The position numbers and the translations under genes are program-made. Below the pieces are notes generated by a model. The model had not been told where the DNA came from. It did not search any database and was given only the letters and a program-made list of their open reading frames with translations. A DNA stretch of 64,000 bases from PALSA-555 sp963731625 (GTDB taxonomy: Bacteria > Actinomycetota > Acidimicrobiia > IMCC26256 > PALSA-555), in assembly GCA_963731625.1 (NCBI GenBank), contig CAVSWH010000004.1, forward strand, positions 744,001 to 808,000. The letters run 5' to 3'. Below, one piece after another: positions 44,202 through 51,562 of the stretch; positions within the stretch are counted from its first letter, which is position 1; each line of letters opens with the position of its first letter.

Positions 44202-44753
44202 TCATCCGTCGCGACCAGACGGTGTGGCGCCACCCGTGAGCTGGCGCTGGAGGTAGTCACGCATCCGCGGCTGGTCCGTGCCACGGAGGCTGGACAGGAG
44301 ACGCTGCAACGCGTCGAACCCCTCGCCGCCCAGCTCGCGACGGAGCTCGCGCTCGATCCGGCGCGCCGCCCGGCGCTGCGCCTCGAGGTACTGCACGGCC
44401 CGCGCCGTGAGGTGCACGTGCTTCTCGCGGCCGTCGGTGGGCGAGGCGTCGAGGGTCACATAGCCTCGGTCGCGAAGCCGGGTGACGACCTTGCCGGCGC
44501 CCTGCCGGCTGATCCCGAGCTCGCGACCGATGTCCGACGCCGTCGTGTCGGCCGATTGGGCACAGCGCCGGAGGATCCGTCCGTCCGGAAGGCCGCGGTC
44601 GTCGAAGCCTTCCTTCGCCAGCTCGGCATCGAGTCGGCGTCGATATCCGACCCACGCCTGTCGCAGCGCGCCGGCGAGGCCGACCGGCTCCGAGTCGGTC
44701 GTCCGCCGCGCCTGGGTGGCGGCCCCCGCCGACCGTGCGCGGCGCGCCGTCAC
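44202..44753 (-). CDS. MarR-family transcriptional regulator
   Basis: A 183-residue winged-helix regulator. The recognition region is TTASDIGRELGISRQGAGKV followed by the wing (DRGYVTLDASPTDGREKHV). Long basic helices at both ends form the dimer. GTG 44753 has GGAGGG upstream. A palindrome 20 bases upstream (44773-44790) is its probable operator, placed so as to govern both itself with the GHMP kinase and the divergent phosphoesterase gene. Confidence 0.85.
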   Translation of the reverse strand: MTARRARSAGAATQARRTTDSEPVGLAGALRQAWVGYRRRLDAELAKEGFDDRGLPDGRILRRCAQSADTTASDIGRELGISRQGAGKVVTRLRDRGYVTLDASPTDGREKHVHLTARAVQYLEAQRRAARRIERELRRELGGEGFDALQRLLSSLRGTDQPRMRDYLQRQLTGGATPSGRDG

Positions 44754-44772
44754 GCCGCCCTCCGCCCGATCT

Positions 44773-44790
44773 TGACAACCACGGTTGACA
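44773..44790. promoter_or_regulatory. Palindromic operator, probably for MarR
   Basis: TGACAACCACGGTTGACA is an 18-bp inverted repeat with one mismatched pair per arm set (core CAACC-AC-GGTTG). It lies between the divergent MarR and phosphoesterase genes and overlaps the -35 element of the latter's candidate promoter. Confidence 0.55.
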
Positions 44791-44814
44791 TCGTACCGCC
44801 GGCTCCCCGATACT
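44785..44814 (+). promoter_or_regulatory. Candidate promoter of phosphoesterase gene
   Basis: TTGACA at 44785-44790 and GATACT at 44809-44814 are 18 bases apart and precede ATG 44877 by 63 bases. The -35 box lies inside the MarR palindrome, so bound MarR would block it. Confidence 0.45.
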
Positions 44815-44876
44815 CGGTCGGGACCGGACGCGAGACGCGCCGGGGTCGCACGCGAGACGCGAGAGGCGGTGAGCAG

Positions 44877-46499
44877 ATGCGCGCTCGACCGCGCCGGGAT
44901 CGGCGGGCCAGGTCGTCGTGGACCGCCGGCCTCATCGGGATCATCGCCGCGCTGCTGGTCGCCAGCTCCGTCACGGCGTCGGCCTCTCCCGCGCACACCC
45001 AGCGGACGGAGGCGACCGGGGGGCCGAGCGGGACCTACGTCGTCCCCGCCGGTGTCCACAAGATTCAGCACGTCATCGTGATCCAGCAGGAGAACCGCTC
45101 CTTCGACTCGTACTTCGGCACCTACCCCGGCGCGGACGGCATCCCGATGCAGAACGGGAAGCCGAGCGTCTGCGTCAACGACCCGACGACCAAGAAGTGC
45201 GTGAAGCCCTACGTCGACCACGCGGACATCAACGGCGGCGGTCCCCACAACGCGAGGAACGCGACTGCCGACGTGAACGACGGGAAGATGAACGGCTTCA
45301 TCGGGCAGGCGGAGGCGGGGAAGAAGGGCTGCCTCGATCCGACGGATCCGGCCTGCACGAACTCGGCGACCTCCGACGTCATGGGCTACCACACCCAGAG
45401 CGACATCCCGAACTACTGGGCCTACGCCAAGGACTTCGTCCTCGAAGATCACATGTTCGAGCCGGCCGCGTCGTGGAGCCTCCCGGCGCACCTGTTCCTC
45501 GTCTCGGAGTGGTCGGCGTTCTGCACACTGGTCGACAATCCGGCGAGCTGCACGAACTCGATCGTCCCGTCGGGTTCGGGCACCCCCGGCGTGGCGCGCC
45601 CGCCGAACGCCCCGGCGATCTACGGCGGGAAAGCCGGCCCGAAGAACGGTGGCGGCAACCCCCGCCGTCCCAACCGGGGGGCGCGGGCCGGCCAGCCCAT
45701 CTACGCCTGGACGGACCTCACCTACCTGCTGGCCAAGTCGAACGTGAGCTGGGGCTACTACGTCGTGAGCGGGACGGAGCCGGACTGCGAGAACGACGCC
45801 GCCGAGACGTGCGCACCCGTCGCCCAGAACTCGCTCACCCCGGGGATCTGGAACCCGCTCCCCTGGTTCGACACTGTCCAGGCGGACGGCCAGCTCGGCA
45901 ACATCCAGGACGTGACGAACTTCTATGCGGCCGCGAAGGCCGGGACGCTCCCCGCGGTGTCCTGGGTCGTGCCGTCCGGGGAGGTCAGCGAGCACCCGCC
46001 CTCACCAGTCAGCTACGGGCAGAGCTACGTGACCAGTCTCATCAACGCCGTCATGAGCAGCCCGGAATGGGACTCCACGGCGATCTTCCTGAGCTGGGAC
46101 GACTGGGGCGGCTTCTACGACCACGTCAAGCCGCCGAAGGTCGACGAGAACGGGTACGGGCTCCGCGTGCCCGCGATCGTCATCAGCCCCTACGCCAAGC
46201 GCGGCTACGTCGACCACCAGACGCTCAGCTTCGACGCCTACGACAAGTTCATCGAGGACGACTTCCTCAACAGCCAACGGATCGACCCACGCACGGACGG
46301 CCGGCCCGACCCGAGACCGAGCGTCCGCGAAGACGAGCGCATCCTGGGCAACCTCATCAACTCCTTCGACTTCAACCAGAGCCCTCGGGCGCCCGTGATC
46401 CTGCCCGTGCACCCCACCACGACCCTCACGGGCACACCCGCCGCGCCGCCGTCCGCCGCGACCCAAGCCACGACGGTCTTCGGCGACGACGACGGGTAG
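44877..46499 (+). CDS. Secreted phosphoesterase (phospholipase C / acid phosphatase family)
   Basis: A 540-residue exported phosphoesterase. After a basic start and signal peptide (TAGLIGIIAALLVASSVTAS), the catalytic domain opens with QHVIVIQQENRSFDSYFGTY (metal-binding Glu-Asn) and later shows SWDDWGGFYDHVKPP and VPAIVISPYAKRGYVDH, all hallmarks of PF04185. It should hydrolyse phospholipids or phosphomonoesters outside the cell. ATG 44877 has GAGGCGGTGAGC upstream. A MarR palindrome overlaps its promoter. Confidence 0.88.
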   Translation: MRARPRRDRRARSSWTAGLIGIIAALLVASSVTASASPAHTQRTEATGGPSGTYVVPAGVHKIQHVIVIQQENRSFDSYFGTYPGADGIPMQNGKPSVCVNDPTTKKCVKPYVDHADINGGGPHNARNATADVNDGKMNGFIGQAEAGKKGCLDPTDPACTNSATSDVMGYHTQSDIPNYWAYAKDFVLEDHMFEPAASWSLPAHLFLVSEWSAFCTLVDNPASCTNSIVPSGSGTPGVARPPNAPAIYGGKAGPKNGGGNPRRPNRGARAGQPIYAWTDLTYLLAKSNVSWGYYVVSGTEPDCENDAAETCAPVAQNSLTPGIWNPLPWFDTVQADGQLGNIQDVTNFYAAAKAGTLPAVSWVVPSGEVSEHPPSPVSYGQSYVTSLINAVMSSPEWDSTAIFLSWDDWGGFYDHVKPPKVDENGYGLRVPAIVISPYAKRGYVDHQTLSFDAYDKFIEDDFLNSQRIDPRTDGRPDPRPSVREDERILGNLINSFDFNQSPRAPVILPVHPTTTLTGTPAAPPSAATQATTVFGDDDG

Positions 46500-46616
46500 G
46501 CGGGCGGCACCGGGCGCGCCGACTCCGCGAGCGGCGAGACGAAGACATCGGCTCGGTTAGGTTCGTGGCGAGCCGCGAGGTGATCGCGGTCGAGGTCGAC
46601 GCGGAGGGGGATGACG

Positions 46617-47168
46617 ATGGCTGTCATCGATCAGCACGTGACGTGGCGCAAGGTCGAGGATCGCTTGGACCACGAGACCGACCCCGTCCTGCGGCGGAAC
46701 CTCGAGATGCTCCTCCGCCACATGCAGGCCGAGGCGACCCTCGACCTCGACACGCTCATGACCACGGTGTCGGAGCGCGCGATCTACCAGAACTTCGTCC
46801 CCGGCGGCGCGTTCGGACCGGTCGGCAAGACCGCCGTGCGCGGCTTCTACGAAGACTTCGCGGCGAGTGGCGCGCAGAAGCTCCAGCTCGACATCGACCG
46901 TCTCGTCGTCGACCGCGACTGCATCCTCACCGAGGGCGTGATGCGGATCGCGTATCCGGGTCGCACGCTGCAGGCTCGCGGCATCGAGGTCGACGATCTC
47001 GACGCGGACTATCTCTTCGAGACCCGCATGGCGGTCATCTGGCCGATCGACGAGCACGGCCTGTTCATCGGCGAGGACACCTACTCGGTCGGCGACGGCT
47101 TCGCCGGCATCGAAGGCCGCAAGCTCGACCCGTCGGAGATCATCACCTGCCGGCCCGCCAGCGTCTGA
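46617..47168 (+). CDS. SnoaL/NTF2-like protein
   Basis: A 183-residue protein of the SnoaL/NTF2-like alpha-beta barrel type. It has an N-terminal helix (LRRNLEMLLRHMQAEATLDL), then ERAIYQNFVPGGAFGPVGKT, VRGFYEDFAASGAQ and a beta-sheet part. Members are small cyclases, isomerases or ligand-binding proteins; this one's role is unknown. ATG 46617 is preferred to ATG 46611 because GGAGGGG lies too close to the first. Confidence 0.75.
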   Translation: MAVIDQHVTWRKVEDRLDHETDPVLRRNLEMLLRHMQAEATLDLDTLMTTVSERAIYQNFVPGGAFGPVGKTAVRGFYEDFAASGAQKLQLDIDRLVVDRDCILTEGVMRIAYPGRTLQARGIEVDDLDADYLFETRMAVIWPIDEHGLFIGEDTYSVGDGFAGIEGRKLDPSEIITCRPASV

Positions 47169-47184
47169 GCGTCACCTCAGGCGC

Positions 47185-47691
47185 ATGACGGCGTACGACG
47201 CCACCCGGTGGTCGGACTTCTCGCTCGCGCAGCTCGGCGCGTCGGCGACGCTCCTCGGTCTCGTGTTCGTCGGGCTGTCCATCAACCTGCGGCACCTCAT
47301 CCGCTCGCCGCGGCTCGTGAACCGCGGCGGGGAGACCGTCATCGTGCTGGGCAGCGTGCTGGCCGCCGCCTCGGTGGTGCTCATCCCCGATCAGGACCGA
47401 ACCGCGCTCGGCATCGAGCTGCTGGCCGTGGCCGGGTCGACGTTCGTGCTCGTCGCGTTGCTCCAACGCGGCGCGAGCACGCCCGCTGACCTGCCTGACC
47501 CCGCGCCGCGAGGATCGCTTGCGTTCCGACGCGCCGTCGGGCTGGGCGGACCGCTCATCACCGCCGTCGCGGCGGGCACGCTCCTCGCAGGTACAGGCGG
47601 TGGCCTGTACTGGTGGCCCGCCGCGGTCCTCGTGGCGTACACCGGCGCGCTCACGAATGCCTGGGTCCTGCTGATCGAGATCCTCCGGTAG
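47185..47691 (+). CDS. Four-span membrane protein, unknown function
   Basis: A 168-residue membrane protein, recognisable as the actinobacterial type beginning with a short amphipathic start (WSDFSLAQLGASATLLGLVF) and followed by four spans. Function unknown. ATG 47185 lies 16 bases after the SnoaL-like gene, so the two probably form an operon. Confidence 0.7.
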   Translation: MTAYDATRWSDFSLAQLGASATLLGLVFVGLSINLRHLIRSPRLVNRGGETVIVLGSVLAAASVVLIPDQDRTALGIELLAVAGSTFVLVALLQRGASTPADLPDPAPRGSLAFRRAVGLGGPLITAVAAGTLLAGTGGGLYWWPAAVLVAYTGALTNAWVLLIEILR

Positions 47692-47755
47692 CCGCCTCCG
47701 CCTGGTCAGCTGAGCGTTGACGCCCCACCAACCAGTCGACGCCGATGCCGCGCGC

Positions 47756-48637
47756 CTACTTCCGGTAGCTCCCACGGCGGAACTCTTCAACAAGTCCCGG
47801 GTGGTTCGGACGCCAGCCGAGTTCTGCTCGAGCCTTGGCGGCGTCGGCGCTCTGATCGAGGAGGAGGACCTCGGCGAAGTAGTCGCCCAGGCGTGCTCGG
47901 GCCTCATCCTCGGACCCGGGGACCGCCCCCGGCGCGCCAACGGCCACCGCGGCCGCCTCGGTCAGCTCGGCAACGGTCGGGTTCAGCCCATCGCCAACGA
48001 TGTAGCGGCCACGGGCCGAGTCATCCTCCAAGACGCGCCGGAAGAAATCCGCAACGTCGGCGACGTGCACCGTCGACCAGTGCTGTCGTCCCGAACCGAT
48101 CATGGTCAAGTTGCCGGCACCATCTCGGGGTGAGCCCAGCAGCACCCCGGGCACCCCTCCGCCGGCATCGCCGTAGGCGGTGCCCGAGACGATCACGACG
48201 CCGCGCATGCCTCGTGCGCCGAGCACACGGCGCTCGATCGGCACCTTCCACGACACCATCGTCGGCGCGTTGAAGGGAGAGTCCTCGGTGATCGCGGTGT
48301 TGGACCCGTAGACCCATGCGCCGCTGATCTGCAGGTAGGGCTTGCCGGTGTCCCCGAGGGCATCGATCACCGCGTCCACCACGGCGGAGTCCAGGTCGGC
48401 GCTCGTCTCGTCACCAGGACTGGCGGTGTGGACGGCCGCGTCAGCGTCGCGGAGCAGGCTCGCGACTGCCGGTCGGTCGGAGAGATCGACGACGGCCGCC
48501 TTGGCGCCGCGGGCGCCGACGGCGTCGGCGTGGGCGTCGTCGCGGACCAGGGCCGTCACCTCGTGCCCGTGGCCCAGCAACTCCGCCATGACATGAGACC
48601 CGATGAACCCGGACGCACCGGTGAGCGCCACGTTCAT
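47756..48637 (-). CDS. NAD(P)-dependent epimerase/dehydratase (extended SDR)
   Basis: A 293-residue short-chain-dehydrogenase relative. The nucleotide-binding loop is TGASGFIGSHV at the N-terminus, then ALVRDDAHADAV, AVHTASPGDET and QISGAWVYGSNTAIT. The classic YxxxK pair is not clear (YGSN... then MVSWKVPIERR), so it may be an atypical member. ATG 48637. It is divergent from a MarR gene, with a palindrome in between that may control both. Confidence 0.85.
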   Translation of the reverse strand: MNVALTGASGFIGSHVMAELLGHGHEVTALVRDDAHADAVGARGAKAAVVDLSDRPAVASLLRDADAAVHTASPGDETSADLDSAVVDAVIDALGDTGKPYLQISGAWVYGSNTAITEDSPFNAPTMVSWKVPIERRVLGARGMRGVVIVSGTAYGDAGGGVPGVLLGSPRDGAGNLTMIGSGRQHWSTVHVADVADFFRRVLEDDSARGRYIVGDGLNPTVAELTEAAAVAVGAPGAVPGSEDEARARLGDYFAEVLLLDQSADAAKARAELGWRPNHPGLVEEFRRGSYRK

Positions 48638-48685
48638 GCCGCAATCCTCCTCGCGAGGGTGCCACCGAGCACCGTAGACCTAGTG

Positions 48686-48701
48686 ACTTGAACCGTCAAG
48701 T
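48686..48701. promoter_or_regulatory. Palindromic operator between epimerase and MarR genes
   Basis: ACTTGA-ACCG-TCAAGT is a perfect 6-bp-arm inverted repeat in the divergent region, 49 bases before the epimerase start. On the minus strand it overlaps a TTGACG -35-like element. It is the natural target of the adjacent MarR protein. Confidence 0.5.
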
Positions 48702-48799
48702 ATCATTTGAGGACTTCGGAGCAGCTTGATTAGGACTCGGTGAGCCCACGACACGCAGGGTTACTTGAAGCGGAGAGTGAACTGGCTACCCTGGCGGCG

Positions 48800-49297
48800 A
48801 TGACCGGACCGGGCCCCCGGGACGCGCAGGAGCCGCCCGCGAAGTGGCTCACCCCAGCGCAGCTCGCCTCGTGGCTCTGCGTTGTCCGGTTGATGACCTG
48901 GCTCCCCTGGTCCATCGATCAGCAGCTGCAGCGCGACTCGAGGCTGAGGATGGTCGAGTACCAAGTCCTCGCCATGCTGTCCGAGAGCCCAGCGCGGACG
49001 ATGCGGATGAGCTCGCTTGCCGAAGTCACCAACGCGTCGTTGTCCCGGCTGTCGCACCTGGTCGAACGGCTCGAGAGGCGCGGCTTCGTCCGCCGTGAGC
49101 CGGACCGCACCGACGGACGGTTCACGAACGCCATCCTGACCGAGACGGGTTTTCAGGCACTGGCCGAAGCCGCGCCCGGACACCTGGCGCACGTCAGGTC
49201 TCTGGTGATCGACGTGCTGTCACCAGAGCAGCTGCGGCGCCTCGGCCGCGACGCTGACCGCATCATGTCGCACATCGACACATCTGGCGTCAACTAG
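48800..49297 (+). CDS. MarR-family transcriptional regulator
   Basis: A 165-residue MarR protein. The recognition helix region is MRMSSLAEVTNASLSRLSHL and the wing RRGFVRREPDRTDGRFTNAI, with the Arg/Asp pair typical of the family. ATG 48800 gives a standard N-terminus; GTG 48740 would add 20 residues. Target genes are probably itself and the divergent epimerase gene, through the palindrome at 48686. A short hairpin (GGCGAC-GGT-GTCGCC, about 49315-49329) after the gene may help end transcription. Confidence 0.87.
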   Translation: MTGPGPRDAQEPPAKWLTPAQLASWLCVVRLMTWLPWSIDQQLQRDSRLRMVEYQVLAMLSESPARTMRMSSLAEVTNASLSRLSHLVERLERRGFVRREPDRTDGRFTNAILTETGFQALAEAAPGHLAHVRSLVIDVLSPEQLRRLGRDADRIMSHIDTSGVN

Positions 49298-49485
49298 GTA
49301 GATCCCAGACGCTAGGCGACGGTGTCGCCGTGAAGCGGCTGCACGGTGGCCGAGACGCCATCCGGTCAGGTAGCGACAAGCTCTCCCGGCATGCCGCGCA
49401 TCGCTGGCTCGATACGTGGAGGTAGGGGCAGTCGCCCGGCGACTGAGGCCCATGTCTGGGCTGTTCAGGTAGCGCGCTCGCAGGC

Positions 49486-49926
49486 TCAAGCAGGTTCGAC
49501 CGTCAGCCAGGTAACACCCTCCGCGTCGAGCGTCTCGGGCAGGACGCCCCGAGCCGCCGAGGGCGAGAGCACAACCCGGGCTGACAGAAGCCGCGCCGCG
49601 GCGGTCGCCTCGACGTTCAGCAGGTTCAGTCGCGGACGTCGATGCGAGACCTCGGCCATCTCGGGAACGAGGCGTCGACTGTCCGGCAAACCGATGCGTT
49701 CAGGAAGCTCGAGGAGGCCCTGGATCGCTCTCGCCTGGTCGTCGGGATACAGCGCGCGGAAGGGGCCCGCGAGCTCGCCAGCGCCACTCGCGACGGCGGC
49801 CCGGCGGGCCCGGTAATACCAGTACCCGGTCGTGTGCAGCGCAGCTCCCCTCGGAAGCGCCACGGAGGCGCCGAGGAGGTACGCGACCAGCAGTCGGTCG
49901 TCGATCAGCGCGTTACTGGTCGGCAA
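49486..49926 (-). CDS. Putative toxin partner of truncated AbrB-type antitoxin
   Basis: A 146-residue protein of no family I can name. It follows an AbrB-type antitoxin fragment with a 14-base overlap, the usual layout of a toxin in a toxin-antitoxin operon. Asp-rich start (NALIDDRLLVAYLLG), Arg/Trp-rich middle and a C-terminal block (ATAAARLLSARVVLSP) loosely recall PIN-like proteins, but the catalytic pattern is not certain. TTG 49926. Confidence 0.5.
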   Translation of the reverse strand: MPTSNALIDDRLLVAYLLGASVALPRGAALHTTGYWYYRARRAAVASGAGELAGPFRALYPDDQARAIQGLLELPERIGLPDSRRLVPEMAEVSHRRPRLNLLNVEATAAARLLSARVVLSPSAARGVLPETLDAEGVTWLTVEPA

Positions 49927-50095
49927 GGTCTGGATCGTCGAGCCCCGCTACGGCTGCGTCATAGGCGCCGCCCAGCAGCACACGACGCAGCTCGTCGCGC
50001 GCGGCGTCGATCCCCCCGGGGAGTAGCAGCGCCGCATCACCGAGGTCGATGAAGGCGACCTCACCGCCGTCCTCGATCCCCCAGCGATGACGCAA
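49913..50095 (-). pseudogene. AbrB/MazE-type antitoxin, 5'-truncated
   Basis: Only the last 60 residues are left. RHRWGIEDGGEVAFIDLGDA followed by LLLPGG is the second half of an AbrB swapped-hairpin domain. The expected first strand-turn (about 20 residues with a GRxxxP motif) is missing. Thirteen bases upstream of the remaining frame begins a copy of the rnpB 3' end (50109-50135), so the gene was cut there. The TTG at 50095 could still allow a short product. Confidence 0.6.
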
Positions 50096-50108
50096 TCCGC
50101 AACGAGAA

Positions 50109-50135
50109 GGTGGCGAGTCGGCCTGTGCGCCGGAT
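50109..50135. repeat. Copy A of rnpB 3'-end repeat (probable attachment-site relic)
   Basis: GGTGGCGAGTCGGCCTGTGC and the next 7 bases match the rnpB 3' terminus at 61017-61043 in 25 of 27 positions, in the same orientation. It lies between a truncated antitoxin gene and VapBC. Confidence 0.75.
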
Positions 50136-50202
50136 ACTCGCCGGCAGGTCGACCAGCCGACCCGGGTTGGTGCGAACGCGTCGATCGTGGGAGAAATGTG
50201 GA

Positions 50203-50595
50203 CTAGCGGGCAAGGATGAGGTCGACGTCATACCGCTCGAAGACGGGGTCGGCTGTCACCAGGGCGACTCGTTCTACTTGGGACTGCGCCACAAGTAAGC
50301 GGTCGAACGGGTCACGATGGTGCTGTTCCAGCGCGCTGACCCGCAACGCGTGGGGGTGCTCGATCGGAAGCGCGAGGACGCCACTTGTGCGCATCCGATC
50401 AGGGACGTATTGCTCGGGCGGCTCCGGGATTGGGAGTCGACCGAGCGAATACTTGATCGCGATTTCCCATGAGCTTGCGGCGGAGAACAGCAGGGTGGTC
50501 GTCATGTCTTCGATCAGTTCACGGACAGCGGGGACCAATCGTCGGGGTGCCGCCTGCATCCAGAGCCAGACCTGTGTGTCGAGCAGGTACGTCAA
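50203..50595 (-). CDS. VapC-type PIN-domain toxin
   Basis: A 130-residue PIN ribonuclease, toxin of a type II pair. The acidic set is complete: LLDTQVWLW (Asp), SSWEIAIKYSLGRL (Glu), RDPFDRLLVAQS (Asp) and VTADPVFERY (Asp). TTG 50595 overlaps the antitoxin stop (TTGA). The pair lies exactly between two copies of the rnpB 3'-end repeat, suggesting it arrived with, or now makes up, a small integrated unit. Confidence 0.88.
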   Translation of the reverse strand: MTYLLDTQVWLWMQAAPRRLVPAVRELIEDMTTTLLFSAASSWEIAIKYSLGRLPIPEPPEQYVPDRMRTSGVLALPIEHPHALRVSALEQHHRDPFDRLLVAQSQVERVALVTADPVFERYDVDLILAR

Positions 50596-50822
50596 GCCTC
50601 GAAGGCCTCGAGCTCAGCGTCCGGCAGGGGCGCGTCGAAATCCTCGGGCACTTCGAAGCGCCCCTCATCTCGTCCGAGGACTCGGGCGGCGCGTCGGTCA
50701 ACGCGAACCAGCTTCGCGACGGGCTGGCCGGATCGGGTGATCACGATCTCGTCTCCGGCTGCAACTCGCTGCAACAGCCGAGAAAGGTGCGTCTTCGCCT
50801 CGTGCACTCCAACCTCAGCCAT
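50592..50822 (-). CDS. VapB/Phd-type antitoxin
   Basis: A 76-residue Phd/YefM-fold antitoxin. GVHEAKTHLSRLLQRV and DEIVITRSGQPVAKLVRV are the DNA-binding half; the acidic C-terminus (FDAPLPDAELEAFEA) should wrap the VapC toxin. ATG 50822 is preceded by two close palindromes that fit autoregulation. The gene is intact, unlike its neighbours on either side. Confidence 0.88.
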   Translation of the reverse strand: MAEVGVHEAKTHLSRLLQRVAAGDEIVITRSGQPVAKLVRVDRRAARVLGRDEGRFEVPEDFDAPLPDAELEAFEA

Positions 50823-50831
50823 GACCGTAAA

Positions 50832-50855
50832 CTAGACTTAGTCTAGGACTTAGTC
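50832..50855. promoter_or_regulatory. VapBC operator (two adjacent palindromes)
   Basis: CTAGACT-T-AGTCTAG (50832-50846, perfect arms) is directly followed by GACT-T-AGTC (50847-50855). They begin 10 bases before the antitoxin start, the usual place for autoregulation by a VapB/VapC complex. Confidence 0.65.
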
Positions 50856-50908
50856 AACCCGCAGCGCCGAGATTCAAGACGGTTCGGAGACGTGCTGCCT
50901 CAAGGGGT

Positions 50909-50935
50909 GGTGGCCAGTCGGCCTGTACGCCGGAT
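50909..50935. repeat. Copy B of rnpB 3'-end repeat (probable attachment-site relic)
   Basis: GGTGGCCAGTCGGCCTGTAC and the next 7 bases match the rnpB 3' end at 61017 in 25 of 27 positions, in the same orientation. It lies 87 bases upstream of the VapB start codon and marks the left end of the decayed block. Confidence 0.75.
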
Positions 50936-51108
50936 ATAGGCCGAGGCGATCCTTTGACCTGCCCCGACCCACGGAAAGGGCCGTTGAGCAGGACAGACAC
51001 TTTTCGGCGTCTCGCGTGACTTGGCGCTGTTTTCCGACTTCTCGCGGACTTCTCGCGGACTGAATCAGGGCTTAGCCGGGGCTCGAGCACGTTTCGGTGC
51101 CGTTGTCC

Positions 51109-51171
51109 GTGGGACCCAGCGGGTTCGGGCGTTGCGACGACCAGAGGATTATGAGTCCTCTCGGACCGCGG
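51109..51171 (-). other. tRNA-Met-like remnant (anticodon CAT) in gene-free stretch
   Basis: Read on the minus strand, GAGGA-CTCATAA-TCCTC is a perfect five-pair anticodon arm with anticodon CAT. It is followed at tRNA-like distance by CGAACCCGCTGGGTCCCAC, which looks like the 3' half of a T-arm and acceptor. The 5' T-arm strand, D-arm and 5' acceptor strand cannot be folded, so this is at most a degenerate fragment. The rest of 50940-51230 holds no gene I can support. Confidence 0.3.
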
Positions 51172-51230
51172 CGCTGACCTGACGACGATTCGCGTCGCCC
51201 CAGTTCAGCCCGCGCTTTCCGTGTCACCCA

Positions 51231-51476
51231 CTATCCCGGCGCGTCCCGCTCGGTACCGCTGTCATGTTGCCCCGATGTTGCCCGGCCTAACTGGCGCTTG
51301 GTCCGAGGGTCAAACCATTGACTCTGGCAGCCTTCGGTCCGGCACCCGGCCGCTCTGATCGGTGCTTCCCGGGTCACGTTGCCCCTCCCATCGATTACCT
51401 GCTCGTATGTGACAACCACGACCCCCTTGCGACACGTCGGGCAAGGCTCCCGACGGATGAAGTGCTTTTTCGCCAC
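51231..51476 (-). CDS. Small zinc-ribbon-like protein, unknown function
   Basis: An 81-residue protein with EPCPTCRKG near its start and a second cysteine pair (CRTEGCQSQWFDP) in the middle, spaced for zinc binding. GTG 51476 has TTGAGGAC upstream. I recognise no family. It is the leftmost small gene of the decayed block and its reality rests on the cysteine pattern. Confidence 0.45.
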   Translation of the reverse strand: MAKKHFIRREPCPTCRKGVVVVTYEQVIDGRGNVTREAPIRAAGCRTEGCQSQWFDPRTKRQLGRATSGQHDSGTERDAPG

Positions 51477-51562
51477 GTCCTCAACCGCCCGGACTGTGGG
51501 CGGCCCCGTCGTCGAGGGTAGGTGGCGATACTTGAGCCGTCCACCGCCGTTGGGCGCGCGTA

